From positions 5,164,909 through 5,228,908 of the forward strand of contig JANPYM010000001.1 in the NCBI GenBank assembly GCA_025890175.1: 64,000 nucleotides of DNA. Reading direction: 5' to 3'. This DNA comes from Ciborinia camelliae. Its lineage: Eukaryota; Ascomycota; Leotiomycetes; Helotiales; Sclerotiniaceae. Each line of letters starts with the position of its first letter. The first letter of the stretch is position 1. Under the pieces are notes generated by a model, which was not told where the DNA came from, ran no database searches, and saw nothing but the letters and a program-made list of their open reading frames with translations. This document shows, piece by piece, positions 16,289-25,827 of the stretch. The position numbers and the translations under genes were made by a program.

Positions 16289-16472
16289 TATTGAACATAT
16301 AGTATATATATATTATATATATAAACTAAAGCTATATACAAGAACTATAAAATAAATAAAAAATACTATACAATAAAGAAAGCTAGGCTACATTAAAAGG
16401 TGGGGTAGACCTCGGTGATCTCGGTTATTCATACTACTATAATAAATATAGTATAGTGATATAATGTTTAAC
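16289..16472 (+). mobile_element. LTR-like repeat, copy B (less decayed)
   Basis: This is the sister of copy A. It keeps more G and C: TTGAACATATAG at the start, AAGCTAGGCTAC in the middle and GGGGTAGACCTCGGTGATCTCGG near the end. Copy A has AAGCTAAACTAC and CGGTCATC at the matching places. The repeat ends where the 12-bp minisatellite begins. The copies being close, parallel and related by transition-type changes supports a RIP-hit LTR pair. Confidence 0.6.
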
Positions 16473-16720
16473 TATTTTATTAATTATTTTATTAATTATT
16501 TTATTAATTCTTTTATTAATTATTTTATTAATTATTTTATTAATTATTTTATTAATTATTTTATTAATTATTTTATTAATTATTTTATTAATTATTTTAT
16601 TAATTATTTTATTAATTATTTTATTAATTATTTTATTAATTATTTTATTAATTATTTTATTGATTATTTTATTGATTATTTCATCGATTATTTTATTAAT
16701 TATTTTATTAATCATTTTAT
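16473..16720. repeat. 12-bp AT minisatellite, about 20 copies
   Basis: The unit TTTTATTAATTA is repeated almost perfectly for about 248 bp. Because the unit is divisible by three, both strands show long spurious open frames (INYF-type on plus, INKI-type on minus), which are not genes. Rare variants are one TTC replacing TTA near the left end, and TTGATT/TCGATT and ATCATT units at the right end. Variation confined to the ends is typical of an array grown from its middle. It abuts the LTR-like copy B. Confidence 0.9.
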
Positions 16721-16779
16721 TTCAAAAAAAAGCGAATTTTGCGAATAGCTTCAATATTACCAGATTAGGTATCTGATAG

Positions 16780-16823
16780 CCTCCGGCAGACGAGCTGCGC
16801 TGTAGGTCTCAAGGTGCCGGAGG
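16780..16823. repeat. GC-containing hairpin island with 9-bp perfect stem
   Basis: CCTCCGGCA at 16,780-16,788 is the exact reverse complement of TGCCGGAGG at 16,815-16,823, with a 26-base loop. A related, mutated sequence lies at about 17,156-17,200. There CGGCAGACGAGCTGCGC has become CGGCAAAACGAACTGCGC and GTAGGTCTCAAGG has become GTAGATCGTAAAA. Most differences are C-to-T or G-to-A, the RIP pattern, and the right stem arm is lost. It may be a hairpin-tipped non-autonomous element or a structured terminus of the neighbouring retroelement. Its identity is not recognised. Confidence 0.6.
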
Positions 16824-18031
16824 CAAAGCTTGTTTACTATATTATAATAACTATGACTTTATCTTTAATATATATATTTTAAAACATTAAATTAATTAAA
16901 TAACAGCTAAAATGTTTAGATTTAATTAAACTAAAAAAAAGTATAGATAATCTATATAAGAATATTAAAATTGAAAAAGAAGAAAAAAAAGAAAAAAAAG
17001 GAAAAAGAAAAAGGAAAAAAGAAAAAAGGAGAAAGAAAAAAAAAAGAAAAAAAAAAACAGAAAACGAAAAGAGCGAATTGTAGTTGCTATATTATTTTCT
17101 TTTTCTTTTTTTTAAAAAATAGATTTATTATCATTAAATTAAATATATAATAATCTTTCGGCAAAACGAACTGCGCAGTAGATCGTAAAAAGCATAAAAA
17201 CTATAAATACGGCGCGCTAATAACCCATATTTATTTTTAGCCCCAAAGCGGCCAGACTCAAAGCTCGTGTGTTAAATTTTAATTTATTATTTTTATATTT
17301 TACTATTATACAAAATTTATTGAACATCATTTTATATATTATTATTATTATAATTATAATTATAATATAAAAAAGGCTAATTATATGATCTATTTATTAA
17401 TCTTTATTCTTTTACAATATATTGCAATAATTCTTAAAATAAAAATAAAATAAATACTATTACTACTACTATCGATCGCGTATGCTACGCAGTTGTATAG
17501 ATAGTATAGCTGGCGCTACATTTATCATTCTTTATTCAAAAAAAATCACGCTCTGAAACGAAATTAAGCGAAATTAAGCGAGATTCATGAACAGTACATT
17601 CGAACTGATATTAAGCGGGATTAAGCGAGACGAGTAAACTGTCCATTCGAATCGACATTTGCGTTTTAAAATCAAAACTAAAGGAGATGATCTCTTTACT
17701 CATTTTTCCGGGTAAGAATTTCAAAGCAATTTTGTATTTACTATTCGTATAGAATATCAGATCTGTTGGAAATAACGTGAATGGATAGACTTTTCAGAAA
17801 CTATTAAATCAATTTTAAAATAGACTGCGGTTCGGATTACTTATTGGACAGTCTGATACTATAGATCAACAATTAATATATTGGATATAACAATGATATG
17901 AGTCACTGACAAGCTGATTCATTGATTTTGTCGAATGTAATGTAGTTAGTAGATTTAAGATTATTATTCAATGAACTTTCTCAACAATAGTATAATATAA
18001 TGGTGATGGAAATGTAAATGTAAATTCACAA
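16824..18031. other. Boundary between AT-rich block and gene-bearing DNA
   Basis: Composition changes in steps. DNA up to about 17,450 is still AT-rich with the mutated hairpin sister inside. From about 17,500 it is ordinary fungal intergenic sequence. At 17,558-17,660 short imperfect repeats occur: GAAATTAAGC, GATTAAGC and two related copies of AACAGTACATTCGAACTGATATT / AACTGTCCATTCGAATCGACATT. No gene is seen. The stretch next to 18,032 is the downstream flank of the recombination gene. Confidence 0.6.
16973..17072. repeat. 100-bp polypurine (GAAAA) tract
   Basis: A nearly pure A/G run made of GAAAA, GGAAAAAG and GAAAAAAAAG steps, with one CAG and one ACG near its right end. It lies between the two hairpin-island copies and is non-coding. 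Confidence 0.7.
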
Positions 18032-19783
18032 CTAAAGAGCCAATTCATCTTCGCTATCTGGAAGTTCTAATTCTCGCTCTAGCCCTTTTTCCCCTTCATA
18101 AATTCCTGTATCTTTGTTTTCCGAAAGATTTTCCTCGCGATACGCGTACTTATCTCCATCTACATGAGTCTCCACACCCCCCTCATTATCATTACCGATA
18201 TCTTCCTCTTCATCCTCATCCCCCTCATTATCATTACCGATATCTTCCTCTTCATCCTCATCCCCCTCTATCTCCTCTTCGGCCTCCAACTCCCCCGGTG
18301 GTGGCACCAGTATATCTTCACTGCCTTGCCATTGAGGAGGCATAGGCGGTAATTCTTCATCCTCTTCCGCCCATCCATAATCTTCATCATCCTCATCTTC
18401 ACTATCCGGTATCTCGAATTCTGATCTTTTGCGTTTTTGAGGAGGTAAAGTGATGATGGGTTGAGGTTTTGGGAGCGAAGGGGAGCCCTGATATGGTGAA
18501 GCGAACGTTTGTGGGGAAGGGATTGTAACTGAGGAGAGTCCGAGCTTTGGGCATCATGTTAGCTTATGAAATAGGAAGGTATGTGATGAGTCTAATGAAG
18601 AACTTACTTCTCCAATAACAAAAGCGGCAAATTTGCTTCTTCCCTCAGACAAAGTTACGCCGTCCACTTTGATAACTTGTGCGAATCTCACACCATTCAC
18701 TTGATTCCCTTCGTCATCATCCCATCCCCAATCTCTGAAAAGAGCCACTCGACACCCAAGGCCCTGTTCCCATGCCGTAGCTGAGATGGATGGTACAAGG
18801 GCTGCGCCAAGACCGGGTCGCATTTTGGTTACACATTGGTTGAGAATTATTATAGCAATGTTGCGTGTTGTGGCAAGTTTTTGAAGGGCGTTGATAAAGA
18901 ATTGAAGGAGGGGAAATTTGCGAGAGGAAGGGTTGGGGGCTGGTTGGATTAGTTTTACGCACTGGTACGGTAGGTAGTGGGAGGAGATGGATGAGATTGA
19001 ACATATTGTATGGAATATTGAGCCGCAACATACCACCAGGTTTCTTAGGAGTAGATGTAGTGTCAACATTTCGAGGAAATGCACTGTCGATTAGAGTAGA
19101 GAATGAATCGATAATAATCAAACTAGTATTTTCGGGAGGAAAGTTTGATGTGGTGTGAGTAAGTAAGGCAAGAAGATGGGCTAAAGTGGGTGTTGAAAAA
19201 TGATTAAACTTTTTGAGAAGTCCATAATAGTTGGAAGATTCTGGAGATGGAAATGTTTGTAAGATTTGACTAAATCTAGGACCGGATATTGGATGTGATG
19301 CATCTAGGAGTGTTAATGTGATTGCACTCTGAGGAGAGGGAGAGAGGAATCAAGGAGTTGTCAAAAGAGATACCATACGAAATAACGCAGAAATAATGGA
19401 TAGCACTGTGGTGATGATAAATAAAAAGCGACATACCTACCCATACTACCTGATCATTTTGATGTAAAACTCTGGCGGCCAAATGCATACTATATGTCAT
19501 CAGTATGTATACATTGGCAATAACTAAGAAGCCTGAGTATATCGCATTACCCAAGAGCAGTTTTGCCTACACCAGGTGGGCCATAAATCTCCGTCACCTT
19601 TCCTCTCGAAATCCCACCACAATTCAGATCCTGGTGGTCCGCACTTGAGGATACCGATACGGATAGCTGGACTGGATCTTTATTTTGTAATGCTAAATCC
19701 AAATCCACCAAACCAGACGAAATCCATCGCGTTGAAGAAGTTTCCAATTCTTGCAAAGCTTGAGCGGCGGAAACGGTGGGCAT
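18032..19783 (-). CDS. RAD51-paralogue recombination ATPase, probably Rad55-type
   Basis: Five exons on the minus strand (19783-19551, 19489-19437, 19303-19034, 18939-18608, 18544-18032) give 1,401 nt and 466 residues. Junctions are GT-AG and keep frame. The Walker A motif GPPGVGKT is at residues 68-75 and Walker B LIIID at 157-161. Exon 4 encodes the RecA-core beta strands and loops (IAIIILNQ; AWEQGLGCRVALFRDWG). The C-terminal tail is acidic and low-complexity, with a duplicated 14-residue Glu/Asp block. RAD51 paralogues such as Rad55-Rad57 act in the nucleus to help load and stabilise Rad51 on single-stranded DNA. Assignment to Rad55 rather than Rad57 is inference from the Walker A surroundings. 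Exon 2 has only 53 nt. The gene is the first one outside the AT-rich block. Confidence 0.85.
18179..18262. repeat. 42-bp tandem duplication in the acidic tail of the recombination gene
   Basis: Two near-identical 42-bp units (18,179-18,220 and 18,221-18,262) encode the 14-residue acidic segment EGDEDEEEDIGNDN twice in the C-terminal tail. The unit is a multiple of three, so frame is kept. Copy number probably varies between strains (inference). Confidence 0.85.
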
Positions 19784-21695
19784 GCGATCTAGAATCCATC
19801 AGATCAGCCTGAAATGTTGTTGTGGCGCAGGAATTGTGATGAAATGAGTTGGGGTAGGGCAGGGTAGGGAGTTATTTACGTGGGGAAGATGAAGAGAAAT
19901 TTGATCTTCCTGGGCCATGAATGGATTGGTAATCCATTCCCATTGGTTGATTTATGGTAAGGTAGAGTAATTATTGTAGGTAGGTATTCCTGCAGGATGA
20001 GGGATGAGGGATGAGGGATGAGGGATGGGGAAAAAAAGATTGGATTGGATAAATAAGAAAGATGATACATGCAGGCGTACCAAGGTTCAATGTTATTTAT
20101 GGCATGAAGCTGGAGTTGCGCTGTGGCACAATGAATTGTGGAGTACACTCGGAAACACGTGAATTTGAATTCGGATGTTCTAAAAATAAATAAATGGGAA
20201 TGAGGTGCGATGGAAGGGATTTATTCACATTCATATGGATATGAAAATACTCCGTATATTAACTTATTTCATCAATGATTACCTACGAAAATACAATCTG
20301 TTTCTCAATCCAATCAACCCGACGTGGACAGATTACCTACCTAATTAAATGTCCAATTCTTTATTTTGACATCTCCTGCTTTTTAGATGCCAAACTTAAA
20401 TTGAATATCTGGGCAATTAAAAGAACAAATCAAATGATTGATAGTAGGTACCCCTAATTATAAATATTTTGACCGGTATTGATCAAATCTGCCTCACCTA
20501 TCGTATTTTATTTATTGTATGCCGGCAAGGTAAGATTATCTGTGATTGATTACTTCCTTCCTTCAGATGGGAACAAATGAGGAAGCATCCATCATCCGTC
20601 ATCCATCATCTGGTAAGCAGGTCCAGGTCCGGGTATCAGGAGCAGGAGGAGGAGGCTATGTATGCTCTTATGAACTTGTTAATATCTATAGATCTATAGG
20701 TACCTAGGTAGCTGGAGGTATTTGATGACCTATTATCTTCCCTCTTTCCCCTTCAAAAATCCTACCCTATCAAATTGATCTTTCTTCTTTTCAGCTCTTT
20801 TCATCTCTTCTCTTCTCTCCTTTCCATCCGTTTCTTTCCTCTCTCTTCCTCGAGGAAAAAACTTCTTTTTGGTTTCATTCATTTCAACGGGATCAAATCG
20901 TCTTCACTCATTTCGCCCCTGGAAGTTACATCTGCAGTAATATATCATATATTTAACTTCCGCATCCCGACCCCCGACCCCCGACCAATCAATATCATCA
21001 TCATCACATTCACATATCCATGGATTGATCAACCCCGCATTCGTTTGGTATCAGATCATCTTGGCTTCGAAACGCTTTGCATTTTTGATTGGACACCACC
21101 TGTGAATATCCATGGATGTTCAATTCCAAACCAAACATTTCGAGGGTATATGAAACACGGGCAGCCTCCCCAGAATCTTCAAATGACCTATTTCGGAAAG
21201 ATCGAGTAATAAATTGCCTCAAGTTTCAACATTCAACATTCAACGTCGATATTCATTCATTTTGACTTTTGAATCATCCCTGCTACCGTGTAGGATACCG
21301 GTAGATAACATTAATATTGAACCAAAACCAAAACCTCTCGAAACTCAAAGCTAACCTGGGAACAATTTGATACGACACGACACCATTGCAGGTGATTTCC
21401 AACCAAACATTCACACAAAAAGCTTCACAGCACCCAGATTTTTGTGAAGATACTTTCTCTACTTTCTTTACCTTCTTTACCTTCTTTTGGGCCGAATCAT
21501 TTATGATTTAATATTTGGTATCGCGCCATATTTTGGAATCACCTATACTGCAGGTGATCTCCCGTGACTAACTACGGACACTCATTTTTTTTGGGACTTG
21601 TTGGCACGTCGATCTTCTTGCTGTACTTACTTTCCTTCTTACACTCTTTTACCATTCCATTACCACACTCTTTTACCATTACCATAATCAACAAT
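19784..21695. other. 1.9-kb divergent intergenic region
   Basis: This is the shared upstream region of the recombination gene (minus) and the GH76 gene (plus). It contains a GGATGAG heptamer array at 19,995-20,030 and CT-rich tracts at about 20,785-20,850 and 21,440-21,490. The last of these is typical of fungal transcription start regions. Several TACCTA/TAGGTA words occur, for example at 20,690-20,712. Small open frames here, including one of 144 codons at 20,775-21,209, are pyrimidine-driven and have no protein-like features. They are not called. Confidence 0.5.
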
Positions 21696-23574
21696 ATGTT
21701 TTTCAAAAGATTATTGGGGAGTGCTCTCTTGGCTCTTTCGCTTTCTCAATCCGTATCTGCTCTTACGCTTGATACCTCTGATCCAAGTATGTCTTCTTTC
21801 CCATCCCATCTATAATCTCATCCATCATGTTCACTGACATGTTATAATTTTTCCAGCTTCAATCAAGGATGCAGCAGGTACCATCGCATATGGCCTCATG
21901 AAATATTATACCGGAAATGTCACCAACACGCCAGAAACCATTGGAGTATTACCAGCACCATATTACTGGTGGGAGGCTGGAGCAATGTGGGGGACCATGC
22001 TTGATTATTATCACTACACCGGAGATTCTTCGTATAATGATGTTACCGTGCAAGCTTTGACATCGCAAGTTGGTCCGCTTTTCGATTACATGATGCCCAA
22101 TCACCAAAAAGATGAAGGAAATGATGATCAAGCCTTTTGGGGTTTCGCTACTATGTCTGCTGCAGAGAAGAATTTCCCGGAACCCTCAAATACTGGTGGA
22201 TTTACTTGGTTACAATTGACCGAGAACCTTTGGAATACCCAAGCCGCCCGCTGGGATACTTCGACATGTGATGGTGGGTTAAAATGGCAAATCTTCTCAT
22301 TCAACAATGGATACACGTACAAGAACTCGGTTTCCAATGGAGCTTTCTTCCAAATTTCCGCACGTCTTGCACGATTTACCGGGAACCAAACATACGTCGA
22401 TTGGGCAGAGAAGGTTTATGACTGGACGACCAAGATTGGACTCATTGATTCAGATTTCAATACTTTCGACGGTGCTGACGAAAGCAAAGGTTGCAGCGAT
22501 CCGGATGTCATTACCTGGACCTACAACAACGCTATTTACTTGTACGGAGCCGCTGTTATGTACAACCACACCACTGATTCAACTTGGCAATCACGAACTC
22601 AAGGGTTATTAAAGGCCTCTGCCAACTTCTTCACACCTGAAGATATCATGCACGAAATAGCATGCGAATCAGTAAATACCTGCAACAACGATCAATACTC
22701 TTTCAAAGCATATCTCTCACGCTTCATGTGGGCAACCACTCAAATGGCACCTTTCACCATGAACACAATCTCAACATATTTGACCAAATCCGCATCCGCA
22801 GCAGCTAGTATTTGTACTGGTGATGCCAATGCTTGTGGCACGAAATGGTATGTGGGATCATTCGATGGAACAGTTGGTCCCGGTCAACAAATGGGTGCTC
22901 TAGAAGTTATCCAAGGACTGCTGATCTCTTCCGCTGCACCGCCAATTACTAAAGGCGAAACACTTGTCCAATCGGCATCTCCCAGTGTTTCAGCCCCTTC
23001 TAATGTTCCAACTCCTTCCGATGTTCCAGGCTCTTCCAACGTTCCAGGCTCTTCCAAGGTTATAGGTTCTTCCAATATTCAAGCTCCTTCTATAGAATCA
23101 TCTTCTAAAACCCCCTCTACAGAGGTATTATCTGCTATTTCTCCCCTTACAACTTCTGCGCCTGTTTTTGACACAATAGTCACTATCACTGTCCTCCACA
23201 GCACCACTGTCTCTTGTTCCAACTCTATATACAAAAATTCCACTGGTTGGTTCGCACCAACTTCGATCTTGTCTAGTCATCTTACAACTGCTTTATCGGC
23301 CCCAGTAACTGATTTATCGACTCCTGCTACTGTTATAATCCCTGCTTCATCTGCGTCTTCAAAATCTCCAACGGCATTACTGATTGATACTGCTATACAG
23401 CCAACACCTACTGTCTCTGAAACTAGTTACAAGGGAAATTCAAATACATCGACATCGACAACGGCTTTGGCTACTAAAGCTACGTTTGCTGCTGCGGCGG
23501 AAAAAAATATGAAGATTTCGGGAGCTGGGTTGGTGGCTGGTTTGCTTGGCGCGGGTTTGTTGTGGGGTTTGTAG
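21696..23574 (+). CDS. GPI-anchored GH76 endo-1,6-alpha-mannanase (DCW1/DFG5 type)
   Basis: Two exons (21696-21786, 21857-23574) give 602 residues. The intron has GTATGT and TTCCAG ends. Residues 1-22 form a signal peptide, and the start is chosen because it places this peptide at the N-terminus. The GH76 domain spans about 27-400, with the YWWEAGAMWG block and the paired Asp residues 120-121 in NDDQAFWG, which match the catalytic pair of the family. Residues about 410-575 are Ser/Thr/Pro-rich with small VPGSSN-type repeats. The last 20 residues are hydrophobic, as in a GPI-attachment signal. Family members act at the plasma membrane and wall, processing the GPI glycan so that mannoproteins become linked to wall glucan (known for yeast Dcw1/Dfg5). 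Activity here is inferred. Confidence 0.93.
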
Positions 23575-25015
23575 GGAGGGGCACTTAAGGATTGGGAAGT
23601 GATATGAATGGCATGTAATAATTCATGGGTTGATGGACTATACATTGCAGATGGTTGGATTGGAAGGGGTTGTGTAAAACCACTTTTACTCGCATTGGCT
23701 GGCATTAGAGGGGCGTTCCTTCTTCATGGTTGAATGCATTGATGAATGGTATATTGGATGGATGGATTGGAGTCGATCATCGTCTGAAATTTGGGATGGA
23801 CTGGGAAAAATCTTCGGAGAAGATTTGTATAGAAAGATACCTCCAGGAGAGATACCATAGATAGAAAAGAATGTACTTTTATTTCAACAAACTTGGTGGT
23901 GTATTGGTTTGATTTTGCATTTAGGAGTTGAGTTGGATTGGAGTGAAGATGTAGAATTGCAGATGAGATGATATAAGAGGAGAGGAAATATTTCTCCTTG
24001 GTATCTTAGGTTGTTATTCTGGACTTGATGATAGTAGATGGTAAATTGAAAAACAAAAGAGAAATTGAAATCGGTTCTTACGGATAATTATTTATAGGTA
24101 GGTAGGTATATAGTATGATTATATGGATGATATAATAGTACTTTTTGATACTTGCTTTCTCAGGTGTAATATATTTGGGTTCTCCTCTCCGTCTCGATTT
24201 ACAGGTAATATTAATAAGAAACGTTTAAGGTTATAATTATACCTTTTTATTGCAAAGTTCAGTTCCAGCATCGGATGGATCTGTTCTGTTTTACCATCAT
24301 AAATTGTGAATATTCCGTTGATTCCATTCACCACTTCCACTGCTTCCCTTCCTTTGATTGGATAAATCTAGGTAATTATTTGGCTAACAGATTGGTTTAG
24401 GAACATTTGCAGCAATTACCTAGTTAAACATACCTACCTAGCATATTACCATACCACTTTCCAAATGCAGTTTAGTTTAGTAGAGAATGAATCATTTTCA
24501 CATCAATAGTTCCGACTTTCATTGCACATCTCTCCTCAATTCATGCTACGACTATGAAATGAAGTTAATCTATACTCCATATACCTAGTTAAAGCTTTTG
24601 TATCTACCTATGATGACGAGACCTCTTCCATTATTGATACGCTTTGTCATTGCGGCCCCACTCATGAGTTACTAACTTCATCAAGCTATAATTGAATGCG
24701 GGAATGACTCGTTAATAAGATGCCCCTAATTGATTTAGACGAGTTTAGTACAATAAATCAATGAATCAATGACGTGAATGGAGGAAAACGCCCCAGTCTT
24801 CATCCAAGTACTCCGGTATTTTAACTTTTATTTAGTAAGTGCCGGACACAAGCACTTGAGGGAAAATATAAGAGGGGTAAGAGAAACGTCGCCTTCCCCC
24901 TCTTTCTATTTTTCCCTTTATAACCATGCATTTTCTACCCCCAAAAGTTATCACTGCAACATACAAATCCAACAAACAATCTAGGCAGCATATTCACCAA
25001 CAAACTGCCAACAAG
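23575..25015. other. Intergenic region downstream of GH76, promoter of the small secreted locus
   Basis: No gene is seen. The first part is the 3' flank of the GH76 gene, rich in GGATGGATTGG words. Short TAGGTA/CCTACCTAG words occur near 24,100 and 24,430. A TATA-like TTTATAA at 24,917-24,923 sits about 93 bases before the ATG at 25,016, preceded by a CCCCCTCTTTC pyrimidine tract. This makes it a plausible core promoter. Confidence 0.5.
24917..24923 (+). promoter_or_regulatory. TATA-like element
   Basis: TTTATAA lies in a C/T-rich stretch about 93 bases upstream of the signal-peptide ORF at 25,016. Distance and context fit a fungal TATA-containing promoter. No direct evidence of use is available. 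Confidence 0.4.
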
Positions 25016-25213
25016 ATGAAGTTCACACAGACGTCCCTTCTCGGCCTGGTTGCTTTGTTTAATATAACCGCCGCAGTTGTGATCCCGACGAATATCAATC
25101 AGCAAGAAGTTGCACCATTCAACATGACAGATATGGATATTAGCCCGCCATTCATAGTCCTTTCCTCCCAATCTTCCAACCACATACGCGAAGAAGGCAA
25201 ACCGAAGAAATGA
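25016..25213 (+). CDS. Small secreted protein, 65 residues, probably prematurely stopped
   Basis: The ORF starts with a clear signal peptide (MKFTQTSLLGLVALFNITAA) followed by VVIPTN and a short polar region with one NMT sequon. It ends at TGA 25,211-25,213. The same frame stays open for 58 more codons after this stop and contains six cysteines, so the visible protein looks like the N-terminal half of a longer cysteine-bearing secreted protein. A TATA-like box lies upstream. The protein would be exported. Whether the 65-residue product is functional is unknown. No family is recognised. Confidence 0.6.
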   Translation: MKFTQTSLLGLVALFNITAAVVIPTNINQQEVAPFNMTDMDISPPFIVLSSQSSNHIREEGKPKK

Positions 25214-25390
25214 GTCAAGCTACCCCCTTGTCATCCTCGAGCCCATCGATGCATCACGCGGAAGGAAGTGGATCAGGGATGGCACGATGTTCCTGGATGT
25301 TATAATAAGCCTTTGTTTTTATTTCGCTGGGGGGCTACGCATTGCTGGGAAGCTGGCGATGCTTGTGTCAAGGAGGATTGTAGATATTGA
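25214..25390 (+). pseudogene. In-frame cysteine-rich continuation after a nonsense codon
   Basis: Directly after the TGA, the frame of the upstream ORF continues for 58 codons to a second stop (25,388-25,390). It has six evenly spread cysteines (contexts PPC, RCI, GCY, HCW, ACV, DCR) and several aromatic residues, the profile of a small extracellular disulfide protein. No donor site that could splice out the TGA was found upstream of it. A single C-to-T change (CGA to TGA) would explain the stop. A real GT-AG intron with branch point CACTAAC follows at 25,392-25,456, so the locus looks like a once-transcribed gene. The alternatives are stop-codon readthrough or an assembly error. Confidence 0.5.
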
Positions 25391-25600
25391 GGTAAGCTAA
25401 GCTAATTGTCCCAGACAACGTCGTTGGGATTGACACTAACTTATCATATTCCTACAGTGCCGAAGATAATCGAAATATCGAAGAAGCTCCTCTTCATTCC
25501 AGCAAGAAACGCGAAGGGAAGTCGATCAGGAATGAATGATGTAGCTGGATATTATAATGTTTGGTAATAGAGCGTACGCATTGTTGGTTTTATCAAGTCA
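25391..25600 (+). pseudogene. Intron plus degenerate duplicate of the cysteine-rich segment
   Basis: A 65-nt intron candidate (25,392-25,456: GTAAGC, CACTAAC branch site, CCTACAG) follows. Beyond it, 25,507-25,598 resembles 25,256-25,363. Both carry ACGCG-AAGGGAAGT-GATCAGG, TGATGT/CGATGT, CTGGAT-TTATAAT and TACGCATTG-TGG in the same order. The second copy is frameshifted and stopped, so it is a decayed tandem partial duplicate. It ends before the 3' end of the opposite DUF6590 gene. Confidence 0.5.
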
Positions 25601-25827
25601 CCTGAGCACTAGACGAGCGTAGTATTCGCTCAGAACCTGGCTTATAAGCAGCTACAGTTTGTATCTTCAATCAGCATCCCTCTTTCGTGAAACACACAGT
25701 ATTTCTGATACCGACTGAATGGGAATTCAATACTCAAAACTGACTTAATATCTCAAGTGAATTCAACAATCAAGAATTTCTAAACTGCCATGTCGCAGTC
25801 AAAGGTGGAAGTTGAGACAGTGTTGTA

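Noticed and set aside
1..16720. Mitochondrial DNA as an explanation for the AT-rich block
   Set aside because: No mitochondrial genes, tRNAs or long intronic ORFs. It is joined to nuclear-type genes and has RIP-like repeat pairs.
16437..16748. Long open frames on both strands in the AT block
   Set aside because: They are produced by the 12-bp repeat, whose length is a multiple of three. The predicted proteins are pure repeats.
20775..21209. 144-codon plus-strand frame between the recombination and GH76 genes
   Set aside because: Composition follows C/T-rich leader DNA. No domain, no conserved-looking motif and an alternative explanation as promoter/leader.
22128..22612. Antisense and frame-shifted ORFs within the GH76 gene
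   Set aside because: Shadows of the real frame, which carries the signal peptide and catalytic Asp pair.
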